Numbered from the stretch's first letter, positions 17,447 through 27,090 are shown. The stretch is 64,000 bases of DNA from Pseudomonas aestuarii (GCF_027988105.1 NZ_JAQJZJ010000002.1:434001-498000); one strand, 5' to 3'. Notes: generated by a model not told the origin, from the letters alone. Program-made: numbers and translations.

Positions 17447-19576
17447 TTAATTCTGCCCCACCGTTGCGACGATGGTGACCTGCTTGTTGTCCGGGATTTC
17501 CTGGTAAGCCAGTACATGCACACTCGGCACTGCCAACCGTGCAAACCGCGAGAGCATCGCCCGAACCGGTCCGGCTACCAGCAGGATCACTGGCTTGCCG
17601 AGCATTTCCTGGCGCTGCGCTGCTTCCACCAGGGAACGCTGCAGCTTCTCGGCCATGCCCGGCTCCAGGAGGATGCCCTCCTCGGAGCCTTGACCGGCCT
17701 TCTGTAGACTGTTTAGCAATATCTGTTCCAACCTTGGCTCAAGGGTTATCACAGGCAGCTCCAGCTCTAGTCCCACGATGCTTTGCACGATGGCGCGCGC
17801 CAAGGCGACCCGCACTGCCGCGACCATCGCGGCGGGATCTTGACTCTTCGGCGCCACGTTGGCGATGGCTTCGGCGATGGTGCGGATGTCGCGCACTGGC
17901 ACCTGCTCCTGCAGCAGCGCCTGCAACACCTTGAGCAGGGTCGACAGCGACACCAGCCCCGGCACCAGCTCCTCGGCCAGCTTCGGCGAGCTTTTCGCCA
18001 GCAACTGCATGAGCTGCTGCACTTCCTCGTGACCAAGCAGCTCATGGGCGTGCTTGTGCAAGACCTGGTTGAGGTGGGTAGCGACCACGGTGCTGGCATC
18101 GACCACGGTGTAGCCCAGCGATTGCGCCTGATCGCGCTGGCCCGGGTCGATCCATACCGCCTCCAGACCGAACGCCGGATCTTTGGCGGCAACCCCGTTG
18201 AGGGTGCCGAATACCTGACCCGGATTGATCGCCAGTTCGCGATCGGGGTAGACCTCGGCCTCGGCCACGCTGACGCCCATCAAGGTCAAGCGGTAGGCGC
18301 TGGGCTGCAGGTCGAGGTTGTCGCGAATATGCACCGAGGGCATGAGAAAGCCCATCTCCTGGGACAGCTTCTTGCGCACCCCCTTGATCCGCGCGAGCAA
18401 CTGGCCACCCTGGTTGCGGTCGACCAGCGGAATCAGCCGGTAGCCAACCTCCAGGCCGACCATGTCCACCGGCATGACGTCGTCCCAACCGAGCTCCTTG
18501 ACCTCCTGGGCGCGCTGGGCGGGCAGCAGCTCCTGCTGGCGCTGCACCTCATGCACTTCCTCTTCTGTGACCTTGCGCTGCTTGTTGGCGATCCAGTAGG
18601 CACCGCCAGCGGCAACCAGGCCGAGGCTGATAAAGGAAAAATGCGGCATTCCGGGCACCAGGCCCATGGCGATCATGATTGCCGCGGCCACGGCCAGGGC
18701 GCGTGGTGAGGCGAACATCTGCCGATTGACCTGGGCGCCCATGTCTTCCGAGCTGGAGACGCGGGTGACCATGATCGCCGCGGCGGTCGACAGCAGCAGC
18801 GAGGGGATCTGCGCGACCAGGCCGTCGCCGATGGTCAGCAGGGTATACACCTTGCCGGCATCGGCAAAACTCAAGCCGTGCTGAAAGATGCCGATGGCGA
18901 TCCCACCGATCAGGTTGATGAACAGAATCAGCAGGCCGGCGACGGCATCGCCACGGACGAACTTGCTGGCACCGTCCATGGAGCCGTAGAAGTCGGCCTC
19001 CTGGGACACTTCGGCGCGGCGTATCTTGGCTTCCGCCTGCTCGATCAGACCGGCATTCAGGTCCGCGTCGATGGCCATCTGCTTGCCGGGCATGGCATCC
19101 AGGGTAAAACGCGCACTGACTTCGGAAATCCGCCCGGCACCCTTGGTCACCACCACGAAGTTGATGATCATGAGGATGGCAAACACCACGATACCGACCA
19201 CGTAGTTGCCGCCGATCACCACCTCGCCGAAGGCCTGGATCACCTGCCCCGCCGCGCCATGACCGTCATGGCCGTTGAGCAATACCACGCGGGTGGAGGC
19301 GACGTTCAGCGCCAGACGGAGCAAGGTCGCCGCCAACAAGATGGTCGGGAAAACCGCAAAATCCAGCGGGCGCAAGGAATAGATGCCGACCAGCAGCACC
19401 ACGATCGACAGGGCGATGCTGAAGGTAAACAACACGTCGAGCAGGAACGGCGGAATCGGCAGCATGACCATCCCGAGCATGACCAGCAACATCAAGGGAA
19501 TGCCCAGATTGCCCTGACGCAACCCCGACAGGTTGCTGCGCACGTTACCGACCATTTGTGAGCGATCTACTGCCAC
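17447..19576 (-). CDS. flhA: Flagellar export gate protein FlhA
   Basis: 709 residues. About eight membrane helices occupy the first 330 residues, including the conserved FHIPEP region signatures (RLALNVASTRVVLLNGHDG, then TKGAGRISEVSARFTLDAMP). The cytoplasmic C-domain (from about 350) binds chaperone-substrate complexes. With FlhB and FliPQR it forms the proton-driven export gate. It is first in flhA-flhF-fleN-fliA and has its own sigma-54-type promoter about 60 bases upstream. Confidence 0.96.
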   Translation of the reverse strand: MAVDRSQMVGNVRSNLSGLRQGNLGIPLMLLVMLGMVMLPIPPFLLDVLFTFSIALSIVVLLVGIYSLRPLDFAVFPTILLAATLLRLALNVASTRVVLLNGHDGHGAAGQVIQAFGEVVIGGNYVVGIVVFAILMIINFVVVTKGAGRISEVSARFTLDAMPGKQMAIDADLNAGLIEQAEAKIRRAEVSQEADFYGSMDGASKFVRGDAVAGLLILFINLIGGIAIGIFQHGLSFADAGKVYTLLTIGDGLVAQIPSLLLSTAAAIMVTRVSSSEDMGAQVNRQMFASPRALAVAAAIMIAMGLVPGMPHFSFISLGLVAAGGAYWIANKQRKVTEEEVHEVQRQQELLPAQRAQEVKELGWDDVMPVDMVGLEVGYRLIPLVDRNQGGQLLARIKGVRKKLSQEMGFLMPSVHIRDNLDLQPSAYRLTLMGVSVAEAEVYPDRELAINPGQVFGTLNGVAAKDPAFGLEAVWIDPGQRDQAQSLGYTVVDASTVVATHLNQVLHKHAHELLGHEEVQQLMQLLAKSSPKLAEELVPGLVSLSTLLKVLQALLQEQVPVRDIRTIAEAIANVAPKSQDPAAMVAAVRVALARAIVQSIVGLELELPVITLEPRLEQILLNSLQKAGQGSEEGILLEPGMAEKLQRSLVEAAQRQEMLGKPVILLVAGPVRAMLSRFARLAVPSVHVLAYQEIPDNKQVTIVATVGQN

Positions 19577-19859
19577 ATCCCTACCCCAGCCAATTCAATC
19601 TTTTGACGCTAATCGCGCCTTTGCCAAGGGATTTGCAAGAAGCCGTCCAACTTTGCCGACGCTATCCGTAGGATGGGTTAGCCGCTGAGCCGGTAGTCGG
19701 TTAAGGCCGCTGTTTGGGCGCGGCGTAACCCATCGCGGCGCCGGATCAGCTGACGCCATGCTGGGTTATGCCGCGTTCGAAGGGCTTGGCTGCCCGCCCC
19801 AGCGCATGCGCCGCTATGCCAACCAACACAGATCAGCCTATGCGACTCGACCCACCCGT
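19577..19859. other. Intergenic region between flhA and flhB
   Basis: These 283 bases hold the flhA sigma-54-type promoter (19633-19650). A repeat-like stretch at about 19668-19775 contains GTAGGATGGGTTA and CGCGGCGTAACCCATCGCGG, words typical of dispersed Pseudomonas palindromes. No gene is seen. Confidence 0.6.
19633..19650 (-). promoter_or_regulatory. Sigma-54-type promoter of flhA
   Basis: On the minus strand TTGGACGGCTTCTTGCAA has GG and GC exactly 10 bases apart, as required for -24/-12 elements. The -12 half TTGCA is perfect; the -24 half TGGACG deviates from TGGCAC. It lies about 57 bases upstream of the flhA start. flhA is a FleQ/RpoN target in Pseudomonas, which agrees. Confidence 0.7.
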
Positions 19860-20996
19860 CTACTCGTCGCGACGTAAATCTGTCGGGATCGGCAAATCCG
19901 GCAAGGGGGCCGGACGCTTGCCTTTGCCAGCCTGGTACTGGCGAATCTGGTAGACGTAGGCCAGCACCTGGGCCACTGCCAGGTACAGCCCGGCCGGGAT
20001 TTCCTGGTCCAGCTCGGTGGAATAGAACACTGCACGCGCCAAAGCCGGTGACTCCAGCAGCATGACCTGGTGCTCCTGAGCGATCTCGCGAATCTTCAAG
20101 GCGGTAAAATCGCCGCCCTTGGCCAACAAAACCGGCGCACTGCCTTTGGCCGGATCGTATTTCAAGGCCACGGCGAAGTGGGTCGGGTTGGTGATCACCA
20201 CATCGGCCTGCGGCACTGCCTGCATCATGCGCCGCTCGGTCATCTCGCGCTGCAACTGGCGGATCCGCTGTTTGACCTCGGGCTTGCCCTCACTGTCCTT
20301 GTATTCGTCGCGGACTTCCTGCTTGGTCATCATCATCTTCTGCTTGTTGTCCCAGAGCTGAAACGGCACATCCACCGCCGCAATCAACACCAGGCCGCAG
20401 GCCATCCACAACGCGCTCCAGCCAACCACCTGAGCCGCATGCAGAATGGCCGACTCCAGCGGTTCATGAGCCATCGCCAGCAGGTCGTCGACGTTGGCCG
20501 CCAGCACGGCCAGGGCCACGGTAAGCACTAGGGTGAACTTGGCCAGTGCCTTGAGCAGCTCGACCAGCGCCTTGGCCGAGAACATCCGCTTGAGCCCCGC
20601 CAGCGGATCCATCCGGCTGATCTTGGGCGCCATGGCCTTGGCCGAGAACAGCCAGCCGCCCAAGGCGATCGGGCCGACGATCGAGGCAATCAGCAAGGCC
20701 AGAAACAAGGGCAGCATTGCGTCCACGGCAACTTTGCCCGAGGCCAGCAGCCCGATCGCCATGGCGCGCTCATCCATGATCACCTCGCGCGGCAGGGAAA
20801 AATTACTGCTCATGATGGAGATCAAGGCGCTGCCCAGGCTGCCGCCAAAAGCCAGTAAGCCGCCAGTGCCGGCCAGCATGATCGCCAGGGTATTGAGCTC
20901 GCGGGAGCGCGCGATCTGACCTTTCTCACGGGATTCACGAAGGCGTTTCTCCGTGGGTTCCTCGCTTTTATCGGCACCGCTTTCCGATTCGGCCAT
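19860..20996 (-). CDS. flhB: Flagellar export switch protein FlhB
   Basis: 378 residues: a charged start (MAESESGADKSEEPTEKRLRE), four membrane helices, then a cytoplasmic domain with the self-cleavage motif NPTH in VVITNPTHFAVALKYD. Cleavage there switches export from rod/hook to filament substrates. It follows fliR by 3 bases and is the last gene of fliLMNOPQR-flhB. Confidence 0.96.
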   Translation of the reverse strand: MAESESGADKSEEPTEKRLRESREKGQIARSRELNTLAIMLAGTGGLLAFGGSLGSALISIMSSNFSLPREVIMDERAMAIGLLASGKVAVDAMLPLFLALLIASIVGPIALGGWLFSAKAMAPKISRMDPLAGLKRMFSAKALVELLKALAKFTLVLTVALAVLAANVDDLLAMAHEPLESAILHAAQVVGWSALWMACGLVLIAAVDVPFQLWDNKQKMMMTKQEVRDEYKDSEGKPEVKQRIRQLQREMTERRMMQAVPQADVVITNPTHFAVALKYDPAKGSAPVLLAKGGDFTALKIREIAQEHQVMLLESPALARAVFYSTELDQEIPAGLYLAVAQVLAYVYQIRQYQAGKGKRPAPLPDLPIPTDLRRDE

Positions 20997-20999
20997 GGC

Positions 21000-21776
21000 C
21001 TAACTCGCTCGCGCCATTTCGCGCAACAGCTGCAGGGCTTCGCTGGCGAAGACCTGGTACTGCGCGAGAATATCGGCCATGCCTATCCAGAGAATCACCA
21101 ACCCCATGACCAGGGTCAGCGGAAAACCGATGGAGAAAATATTCAGCTGCGGCGCGGCGCGGGTCATCACGCCGAAAGCCAGGTTGACCACCAGCAGCGC
21201 GGTGATCGCCGGCAACACCAGGATCAGCGCCGCGCCTATGACCCAGCCCAGCTTATTGGCCAGTTCCCAGTAGTGTTCGACCAGAAAGCCGCCGCCAACC
21301 GGCAGGGTGACGAAACTCTCGGCCAACACCTCGAACACCACCAGATGGCCGTTCATGGCGAGAAACAGCAAGGTCACCAGCATGAGCAGGAACTGACCGA
21401 TCACCGCCACCGAGATGCCGTTGGCCGGATCGACCATGGAGGCAAAACCCAGGCCCATCTGCGTCGCCACGATCTGCCCGGCGATGACGAATGCATGGAA
21501 GAACAGCTGCAGGACAAACCCCAGCATCACCCCGATCAGCACCTCCTGGGCGATCAGGATGAATGTCGGCAGGCTCAGTGCATCGACCTGCGGCATTGGC
21601 GGCAGGCTGGGCATCAACACCAGGCAAATCGCCAACGCCAGATACAGGCGCACGCGCATCGGCACCAGTTGCGTGCCAATGATCGGCATCACCATCAACA
21701 GCGCCGCGATACGAAACAGCGGCAACAAGAAAGAACTCACCCAGCCGCCGATCTGCGCATCGCTCAGTTCCAGCAT
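21000..21776 (-). CDS. fliR: Flagellar export gate protein FliR
   Basis: 258 residues starting MLELSDAQIGGWVSSFLLPL with about six hydrophobic segments and the conserved FASMVDPANGISVAVIGQFL region. It forms the core channel with FliP and FliQ. The start at 21776 gives the family length; the reading from 21812 adds 12 residues without support. It lies between fliQ and flhB. Confidence 0.94.
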   Translation of the reverse strand: MLELSDAQIGGWVSSFLLPLFRIAALLMVMPIIGTQLVPMRVRLYLALAICLVLMPSLPPMPQVDALSLPTFILIAQEVLIGVMLGFVLQLFFHAFVIAGQIVATQMGLGFASMVDPANGISVAVIGQFLLMLVTLLFLAMNGHLVVFEVLAESFVTLPVGGGFLVEHYWELANKLGWVIGAALILVLPAITALLVVNLAFGVMTRAAPQLNIFSIGFPLTLVMGLVILWIGMADILAQYQVFASEALQLLREMARAS

Positions 21777-21835
21777 GTCAGCACCCGCAAAGAGCTCGTG
21801 GCGAACTGACACGCAGTTGATTTATGCATGGGCGC

Positions 21836-22105
21836 TCAGCCGATCAACAGCGGAATATTCATGATCAAGTTCTGCATGTACTCGATCATCCGCTGAGCCA
21901 GCCAGGGCCCGGCAACGATCAGGGTGATCAAAATCACCAGCAGGCGCGGCAGAAAGCTCAGGGTCTGTTCGTTGATCTGAGTGGCGGCCTGGAACATGGC
22001 GACCATCAAGCCAACCAGCAGGCTGGGCACGACGATGATCGCGACGATGGTGGCGGTCAGCCACAGCGCCTCGCGAAACAGGTCGACGGCTACCTCGGGC
22101 GTCAC
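21836..22105 (-). CDS. fliQ: Flagellar export gate protein FliQ
   Basis: 89 residues, two membrane helices (TATIVAIIVVPSLLVGLMVA and LPRLLVILITLIVAGPWL) joined by the conserved FQAATQINEQTLSF loop. The length is exactly that of the family. It forms the export channel with FliP and FliR. It is 2 bases after fliP. Confidence 0.95.
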   Translation of the reverse strand: MTPEVAVDLFREALWLTATIVAIIVVPSLLVGLMVAMFQAATQINEQTLSFLPRLLVILITLIVAGPWLAQRMIEYMQNLIMNIPLLIG

Positions 22106-22107
22106 GG

Positions 22108-22863
22108 CTAGGTCCCTCCGAAGCTGGCGGCAAGGGTGCCCATGATCAATGCCCAGCCATCGATCAGAACGAACAGCATGATCTTGAATGGCAGGGAAAT
22201 GATCAGCGGCGAGAGCATCATCATGCCCATGGCCATGAGGATACTGGCCACCACCAGATCGATCACCAGAAACGGGATGAAGATCATGAAACCGATCTGG
22301 AACGCCGTTTTCAGCTCGGAGGTCACGAACGCCGGCACCAGGATAACCAGCGGTGCAGCTTCCGGGCTGGCGATATCGGTACGCTTGGACAGGCGCATGA
22401 ACAGCTCCAGATCGCTTTCGCGGGTCTGCGCCAGCATGAAGTTCTTGATTGGCCCCTCAGCCTTGGCAATCGCCTCCTGGGCGGGCAATTGCTCGTTTAG
22501 ATAAGGCTGCAGGGCATCGTTATTAATCTGCTCGAACACCGGCGCCATGATGAACAGGGTCAGAAACAGCGCCAGGCCGATGAGAATCTGGTTGGACGGC
22601 GTCTGCTGCAGGCCCAGGGCCTGACGCAGGATCGAGAAGACGATAATGATGCGAGTGAAACTGGTCATCAGCATCAGGAACGCTGGAATGAAACTCAGCG
22701 CCGTCATGATCAACAGGATCTGCAGGCTGACCGAGTACTCCTGCTGACCTTCAGCGTCGGTACTCAGGGTGATCGCCGAAATCGACAGCGGATTGTCGGC
22801 GGCAAACACCGCGGGCGCGACCAGGGTGAACAGCAGAACCAACAGCAGGCGCAACGCGCTCAT
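22108..22863 (-). CDS. fliP: Flagellar export gate protein FliP
   Basis: 251 residues with a cleavable signal peptide ([20 protein letters not shown]), then helices bearing the conserved [21 protein letters not shown] and [14 protein letters not shown] motifs. FliP pentamers form the export channel. The ATG at 22863 shares one base with the fliO stop (TGATG), favouring it over the TTG one codon earlier. Confidence 0.95.
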   Translation of the reverse strand: MSALRLLLVLLFTLVAPAVFAADNPLSISAITLSTDAEGQQEYSVSLQILLIMTALSFIPAFLMLMTSFTRIIIVFSILRQALGLQQTPSNQILIGLALFLTLFIMAPVFEQINNDALQPYLNEQLPAQEAIAKAEGPIKNFMLAQTRESDLELFMRLSKRTDIASPEAAPLVILVPAFVTSELKTAFQIGFMIFIPFLVIDLVVASILMAMGMMMLSPLIISLPFKIMLFVLIDGWALIMGTLAASFGGT

Positions 22864-23315
22864 CAAGACTTGTCCTTCTGGTCCTTGCCCAACAACTCCA
22901 TCAGGCGCTGGGCGAACTCGGTCGAGGCCGGCTCGCCATCAGGCAAGTGCACCGGCTCTTTCAGCACATGCAAGGGCGCGATGCGTCCCGGCGTCAGACC
23001 GAGAAGCAGCTGTTCGCCGCCGACCTGCACCAGCACCAACCGATCACGAGGGCCCAGGGCCTGACTGGCGACTATCTTGATCACCTGGCCGCCGCGCGGA
23101 CCTAGCTGCTGGATCCGGCGCATCAACCAGGCGAGCAGAAAAATCAGGCCGACCACCAGCAACAGGCCAAGCAGCAACTGCAGCAGCTGCCCGGTGATGC
23201 CGCTGCCGGCCATGGGCACGGCCGCTTGCGCTGCCGGCTCGGCGGCCAGGGCGGTGAACGGCAGGAGCAAGGCAACGCCGGAAAGTCTGTACATGAGCGG
23301 GCTCTGTCGGTGCAT
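22863..23315 (-). CDS. fliO: Flagellar assembly protein FliO
   Basis: 150 residues: a hydrophobic N-terminus resembling a signal ([19 protein letters not shown]), a membrane helix ([20 protein letters not shown]), then a small soluble domain ([20 protein letters not shown]). FliO helps assemble the FliP ring. The start at 23315 overlaps the fliN stop by one base; a Met seven codons later (23294) is an alternative and gives a tidier signal peptide. Confidence 0.92.
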   Translation of the reverse strand: MHRQSPLMYRLSGVALLLPFTALAAEPAAQAAVPMAGSGITGQLLQLLLGLLLVVGLIFLLAWLMRRIQQLGPRGGQVIKIVASQALGPRDRLVLVQVGGEQLLLGLTPGRIAPLHVLKEPVHLPDGEPASTEFAQRLMELLGKDQKDKS

Positions 23316-23785
23316 TAGCGCAGTTTCTTGATCCGTTCGCTGGGGCTGATCACGTCAGTCAGGCGGATGCCGAACTTCTCGTTGACCACCACCACTTCGC
23401 CATGGGCAATCAGGGTGCCGTTGACCAGCACGTCCAGCGGCTCGCCAGCGAGACGATCGAGCTCGATCACCGACCCCTGGTTGAGCTGCAACAGATTGCG
23501 AATGGTGATATCGGTGTTGCCGACTTCCATGGAGATCGACACCGGAATATCGAGAATCACATCGAGATTCGGCCCATCCAGGCTGACGGGCAGATTACCC
23601 TTGGGCGCGCTGCCGAATTCTTCCATGGGGGCACGGGGCGCAGCCGGTGCAGCCATCCCACCGACGGCAAGCATGGCATCGATATCATCCTGATTGGCAT
23701 CGTCACCGGACTCGGACAAGGCGGCTGCCCACTCGTCGGCCAGCGCCTGCTCCTCGGGGGAGGTGTGTTCATTTTCGTCTGCCAT
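23315..23785 (-). CDS. fliN: Flagellar motor switch protein FliN
   Basis: 156 residues starting MADENEHTSPEEQALADEW. The C-terminal SpoA domain (VILDIPVSISMEVGNTDITI, then VLVNGTLIAHGEVVVVNEKF) forms the base of the C-ring. The N-terminal extension includes NQDDIDAMLAVGG, similar to the CheY-binding peptide of FliM. The start at 23785 matches relatives; the longer reading to 23944 is not supported. Confidence 0.95.
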   Translation of the reverse strand: MADENEHTSPEEQALADEWAAALSESGDDANQDDIDAMLAVGGMAAPAAPRAPMEEFGSAPKGNLPVSLDGPNLDVILDIPVSISMEVGNTDITIRNLLQLNQGSVIELDRLAGEPLDVLVNGTLIAHGEVVVVNEKFGIRLTDVISPSERIKKLR

Positions 23786-23847
23786 CGTGTGTCCTCGGCT
23801 GGCTGGTAGCGGATTGGGCGAGCGCAGTGCTGGGCAATAACACCCTG

Positions 23848-24819
23848 TCAGCGCTGGCGGTCGATAGGTTCTAACACTTGCAGCGCCAGGTTGCCTTTGT
23901 GCGCGCCCAGCTTGACCTTGAAGGTCGGCACACCATTGGCGCACATGATTATGTTGTCGGGAATATCCACCGGAATCACATCGCCCGGCTGCATGTGCAG
24001 GATGTCACGCAGCTTCAGCTGGCGCTTCGCCACAGTGGCGCCGAGTGGCACGCTGACGTCGAGAATGTCTTCGCGCAGCGACTTGACCCAGCGCTCGTCC
24101 TGATCGTCGACGTCGGACTGGAAACCGGCATCGAGCATCTCGCGGATCGGTTCGATCATCGAATAGGGCATGGTGACGTGCAGGTCGCCGCCACCGCCGT
24201 CCAGTTCGATGTGGAAGGTCGACACCACAATGACTTCGCTGGGGCTGACGATGTTGGCCAGGGCCGGATTGACCTCCGAATTGACGTACTCGAAGTTGAT
24301 GTCCATGACCGCGTGCCAGGCTTCTTTCAGGTCGACGAACGCCTGATCCAAGACCATGCGCACCACGCGCAATTCGGTCGGGGTGAACTCGCGACCCTCG
24401 ATCTTGGCATGCCGGCCATCGCCGCCGAAGAAATTGTCGACCAGCTTGAACACCAGCTTGGCATCCAGGATGAACAGGCCGGTGCCGCGCAACGGCTTCA
24501 TCTTCACCAGATTGAGGCTGGTCGGCACATACAGCGAATGCACGTACTCGCCGAACTTCATCACCTGCACGCCGCCTACCGCCACATCCGCCGAACGACG
24601 CAGCAGATTGAACATGCTGATGCGGGTGTAGCGGGCAAAGCGCTCGTTGATCATTTCCAGGGTCGGCATGCGCCCACGGACGATGCGGTCCTGGCTGGTC
24701 AGGTCATATTGCTTGACGCTGCCCGGCTCGACTTCGTCCTCGGCATCGACCAGCCCGTCATCGACGCCGTGCAGGAGCGCATCGATTTCATCCTGGGAAA
24801 GCAGGTCTTGCACAGCCAT
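23848..24819 (-). CDS. fliM: Flagellar motor switch protein FliM
   Basis: 323 residues. The extreme N-terminus LLSQDEIDALLHGVDDG is the CheY-P binding peptide. The middle domain (RMPTLEMINERFARYTRISM, GGDGRHAKIEGREFTPTE) contacts FliG, and the C-terminal SpoA domain contacts FliN. It changes rotation direction when CheY-P binds. It lies between fliL and fliN. Confidence 0.96.
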   Translation of the reverse strand: MAVQDLLSQDEIDALLHGVDDGLVDAEDEVEPGSVKQYDLTSQDRIVRGRMPTLEMINERFARYTRISMFNLLRRSADVAVGGVQVMKFGEYVHSLYVPTSLNLVKMKPLRGTGLFILDAKLVFKLVDNFFGGDGRHAKIEGREFTPTELRVVRMVLDQAFVDLKEAWHAVMDINFEYVNSEVNPALANIVSPSEVIVVSTFHIELDGGGGDLHVTMPYSMIEPIREMLDAGFQSDVDDQDERWVKSLREDILDVSVPLGATVAKRQLKLRDILHMQPGDVIPVDIPDNIIMCANGVPTFKVKLGAHKGNLALQVLEPIDRQR

Positions 24820-24832
24820 ACGAAGCCCCCGG

Positions 24833-25354
24833 CTATTGCAGCACTAGATTGGTGAACAGCACTTGCTCGACGGTCAGCTTGCCCGTCTCCTTCTGGGCCA
24901 GCTCCTGCACGCTGGCCGTAGCCTGCTGGCGGAGCATTTCCTTGCCTATCGGAGTGATCAACGACTCGAATTCCTGGCTGGAAAACAACATCACCAGGCG
25001 ATTGCGCAAGACCGGCATATGCACCTTGAGTGCATCCAGCGCCGCCTGATCACGCACCAGCAAGGCAATACTGACCTGCATGTAGCGTGCCCGCCCGTTA
25101 TGGGTGAAATTGACCACGAACGCTGGCGTAAGCTCTTCGTATATCGCCGCTTGCTTGACGGGCACCGCAGGCTCTGCGGATGCCGTCTCGACCTCACTCT
25201 TGGCCGCACCCTTGTGCAGGAAGTACCAGGTGCCGCCCACCGACAATCCCACGGCCAGGAGCAAGGCCAGGACAATCACGATGATGAGTTTCAACTTACC
25301 GGCCGGTTTCGCCTCGGCGCTGACCGAGTCTTGCGCCGCGTCTTTCTTAGCCAT
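24833..25354 (-). CDS. fliL: Flagellar basal body-associated protein FliL
   Basis: 173 residues: a short cytoplasmic start, one membrane helix (LKLIIVIVLALLLAVGLSVG), and a periplasmic domain with ELTPAFVVNFTHNGRARYMQ typical of FliL. It surrounds stators and aids torque under load. It is first in its operon, behind a strong sigma-54-type promoter. Confidence 0.94.
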   Translation of the reverse strand: MAKKDAAQDSVSAEAKPAGKLKLIIVIVLALLLAVGLSVGGTWYFLHKGAAKSEVETASAEPAVPVKQAAIYEELTPAFVVNFTHNGRARYMQVSIALLVRDQAALDALKVHMPVLRNRLVMLFSSQEFESLITPIGKEMLRQQATASVQELAQKETGKLTVEQVLFTNLVLQ

Positions 25355-25404
25355 GCCAATTATCCGTCACTAATCGGAGTTCAATCCGTATTCAAAGGGT
25401 GTGA

Positions 25405-25421
25405 GCAAGTGTTATGCCAGC
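25405..25421 (-). promoter_or_regulatory. Sigma-54-type promoter of fliL
   Basis: Minus-strand CTGGCATAACACTTGCT has TGGCA and TTGCT with GG and GC 10 bases apart. It lies about 50 bases before the fliL ATG and should drive fliLMNOPQR-flhB. Confidence 0.85.
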
Positions 25422-25553
25422 TTACAAACATCTGCCGCTCGCCGGAATCCGATTGCGCGCAACACCCGGACAAATAGCGCAGCAGCTAGCATGATCGAGG
25501 TTCGACTCAACGATGGCCAGCGGGTATACCAGTCCCGCCTCTTGCTGTCACCC

Positions 25554-25596
25554 GAAAACGACCACGCCCGACCCCATTACGGGGCCGGGCGTGAGT
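25554..25596 (-). terminator. Rho-independent terminator after fliK
   Basis: A GC-rich stem CACGCCCGGCCCC / GGGGTCGGGCGTG (minus strand) with a 5-base loop is followed by GTCGTTTTC. It lies about 95 bases after the fliK stop and before the fliL promoter, so it separates the two units. Confidence 0.8.
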
Positions 25597-25690
25597 GAGT
25601 TGCGCGCACTGCCGAGATGCCAGCCTGTGCCGCCGCCCCATGGAACGGAGTGCCGCGACTGATCAGGACGCGGTGTGTATCAACCATCGG

Positions 25691-26968
25691 TTAGGCGTAG
25701 TAATCGACCATGCCACGCCCACTGCCGGGCAGGTTGTTGTTGAGTTCCACGCCAAGGGGCGCATGCGTGTCCTCAACGCCACCCAGCTGCTCATTACCCG
25801 CCGCGCCACGGCCCTCAGCATCGCGCCCCTGCCCCTGCTCCTGCCCCTGCCAACCACGGCCGAGCGACTGATCGGAAACGTTGACATCGAGCAGGTTCAT
25901 GCCTTGCTGGGTGAACATCTCGCGCAGCCGGTGCATTTGCCCTTCCAGGGCGTCACGCACCCCGGCGTGGGCGCTGGCGAAGGTCACCTGAGTCTGCTCC
26001 TGATTGACACTGATGCGCACTTCCAGGCGTCCCAACTCGGCCGGATCGAGCTGAATCTCGGCAGACTTGAGGTTCTGGCTGGAGAGCAACATCACCCGAT
26101 CCACCACCGCCTCGCTCCACCCAGCCTGCTGCATCGGCACCGGCTGACCGGCCATCAGCCCGGCGCGGGGTGCTTGCGCGGTCTGCTGAGCCACGGCCTG
26201 ACTCAGCGCGCTGAGCCTGGCGACGAAGTTTTCCGGGCGGGTGTCGGCGGCGCTCTCCTTGAGAGCCTGCAAACCCTCGGCGGTCAGCTCGAGTACCGGC
26301 ACATCGGCCTCTGCTTCTGCTGACTCGGAGCCCATGGCCGCGAGGGCGCTGGCAAAGCTTTGCCCGGCGCTCTGCGCCGTTTGCGTAGCCACACTGCCCG
26401 GCGCGCTCTGCTCGGCCACTGCGGCCTTGGCTTTAGCACCCAACTCAAGCGCCATGCGCACGGCCGGCAGTTGATCCAGCGCATCCAGTTCAGGATCGGC
26501 GTTCGCCGCCGGCAACTGGCTCGGCCAGGCATCCGGCAGCGCGGCCGTCATCATCGGCTGCGGCTCACCGGCGAGGTCGAGGTCCAGGTCTGGCGCTTCG
26601 CCATCGGGCGACTGCTGAACGACGGAGCCCAACGCCAGCAATGGATCGAGGGCAGGCTCTTCCACACCTGCATCGCTCGGCAAAAGCTTGCCGCTATCGG
26701 CAAACTCCGGCTGCTGAGCGACAGCCGCAGCCTCCTGAACTTGCGGGTCCCGTGCATCCTGCGTCTCGGCTTTGCCTGGGCGATGGGGCTTGGCAGACGC
26801 ATCGCTGCGCTCTGCTGCTTTCGCCTGACGCTCCTTGGCATACACCTGGGCAAAGCTGGAAGCCTCGTTCTTGCGGGGCTCGGCCGGCTTCTCCGGGGCT
26901 TTGCCCGCAGAGGCTTTCGGCTTTAGCTGCGGGGCCGACCGGAGGAGCGGATCGGGGGCGACGGCCAT
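25691..26968 (-). CDS. fliK: Flagellar hook-length control protein FliK
   Basis: About 425 residues. The N-terminal half is low-complexity, charged and Ala/Gln-rich (secreted ruler region). The C-terminal domain has VVDRVMLLSSQNLKSAEIQL and LDPAELGRLEVRISVNQEQT, the FliK domain that triggers the FlhB switch. I prefer the ATG at 26968, 7 bases after GGAG; the ATG at 26974 lies too close to it. It has its own sigma-54-type promoter and terminator. Confidence 0.94.
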   Translation of the reverse strand: MAVAPDPLLRSAPQLKPKASAGKAPEKPAEPRKNEASSFAQVYAKERQAKAAERSDASAKPHRPGKAETQDARDPQVQEAAAVAQQPEFADSGKLLPSDAGVEEPALDPLLALGSVVQQSPDGEAPDLDLDLAGEPQPMMTAALPDAWPSQLPAANADPELDALDQLPAVRMALELGAKAKAAVAEQSAPGSVATQTAQSAGQSFASALAAMGSESAEAEADVPVLELTAEGLQALKESAADTRPENFVARLSALSQAVAQQTAQAPRAGLMAGQPVPMQQAGWSEAVVDRVMLLSSQNLKSAEIQLDPAELGRLEVRISVNQEQTQVTFASAHAGVRDALEGQMHRLREMFTQQGMNLLDVNVSDQSLGRGWQGQEQGQGRDAEGRGAAGNEQLGGVEDTHAPLGVELNNNLPGSGRGMVDYYA

Positions 26969-27006
26969 GGGCATTCTCCATTCAAATGGGGTCGTGCCAT
27001 AGGGTT

Positions 27007-27023
27007 AGCAAGGGCCGGGCCAA
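27007..27023 (-). promoter_or_regulatory. Sigma-54-type promoter of fliK
   Basis: Minus-strand TTGGCCCGGCCCTTGCT gives GG-N10-GC with a perfect TTGCT -12 half. It lies about 40 bases before the fliK start. The -24 half TGGCCC differs slightly from TGGCAC. Confidence 0.75.
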
Positions 27024-27090
27024 GTTGGCAGCACGCTGGGGAATTGGGATCGTGAAGCGCCATTCAGGCTGGATCAACTGCCTGCTGCCC

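Larger units (their letters stand above)
25355..25690. other. Intergenic region between fliK and fliL
   Basis: These 336 bases contain the fliL sigma-54-type promoter (25405-25421) and the fliK terminator hairpin (25554-25596). The stretch in between shows nothing recognisable. Confidence 0.6.

Noticed and set aside
25691..26968. fliK and the gene at 3112 as one duplicated or broken gene
   Set aside because: Both are intact, differ in sequence and partners, and only share the C-terminal FliK-type domain.
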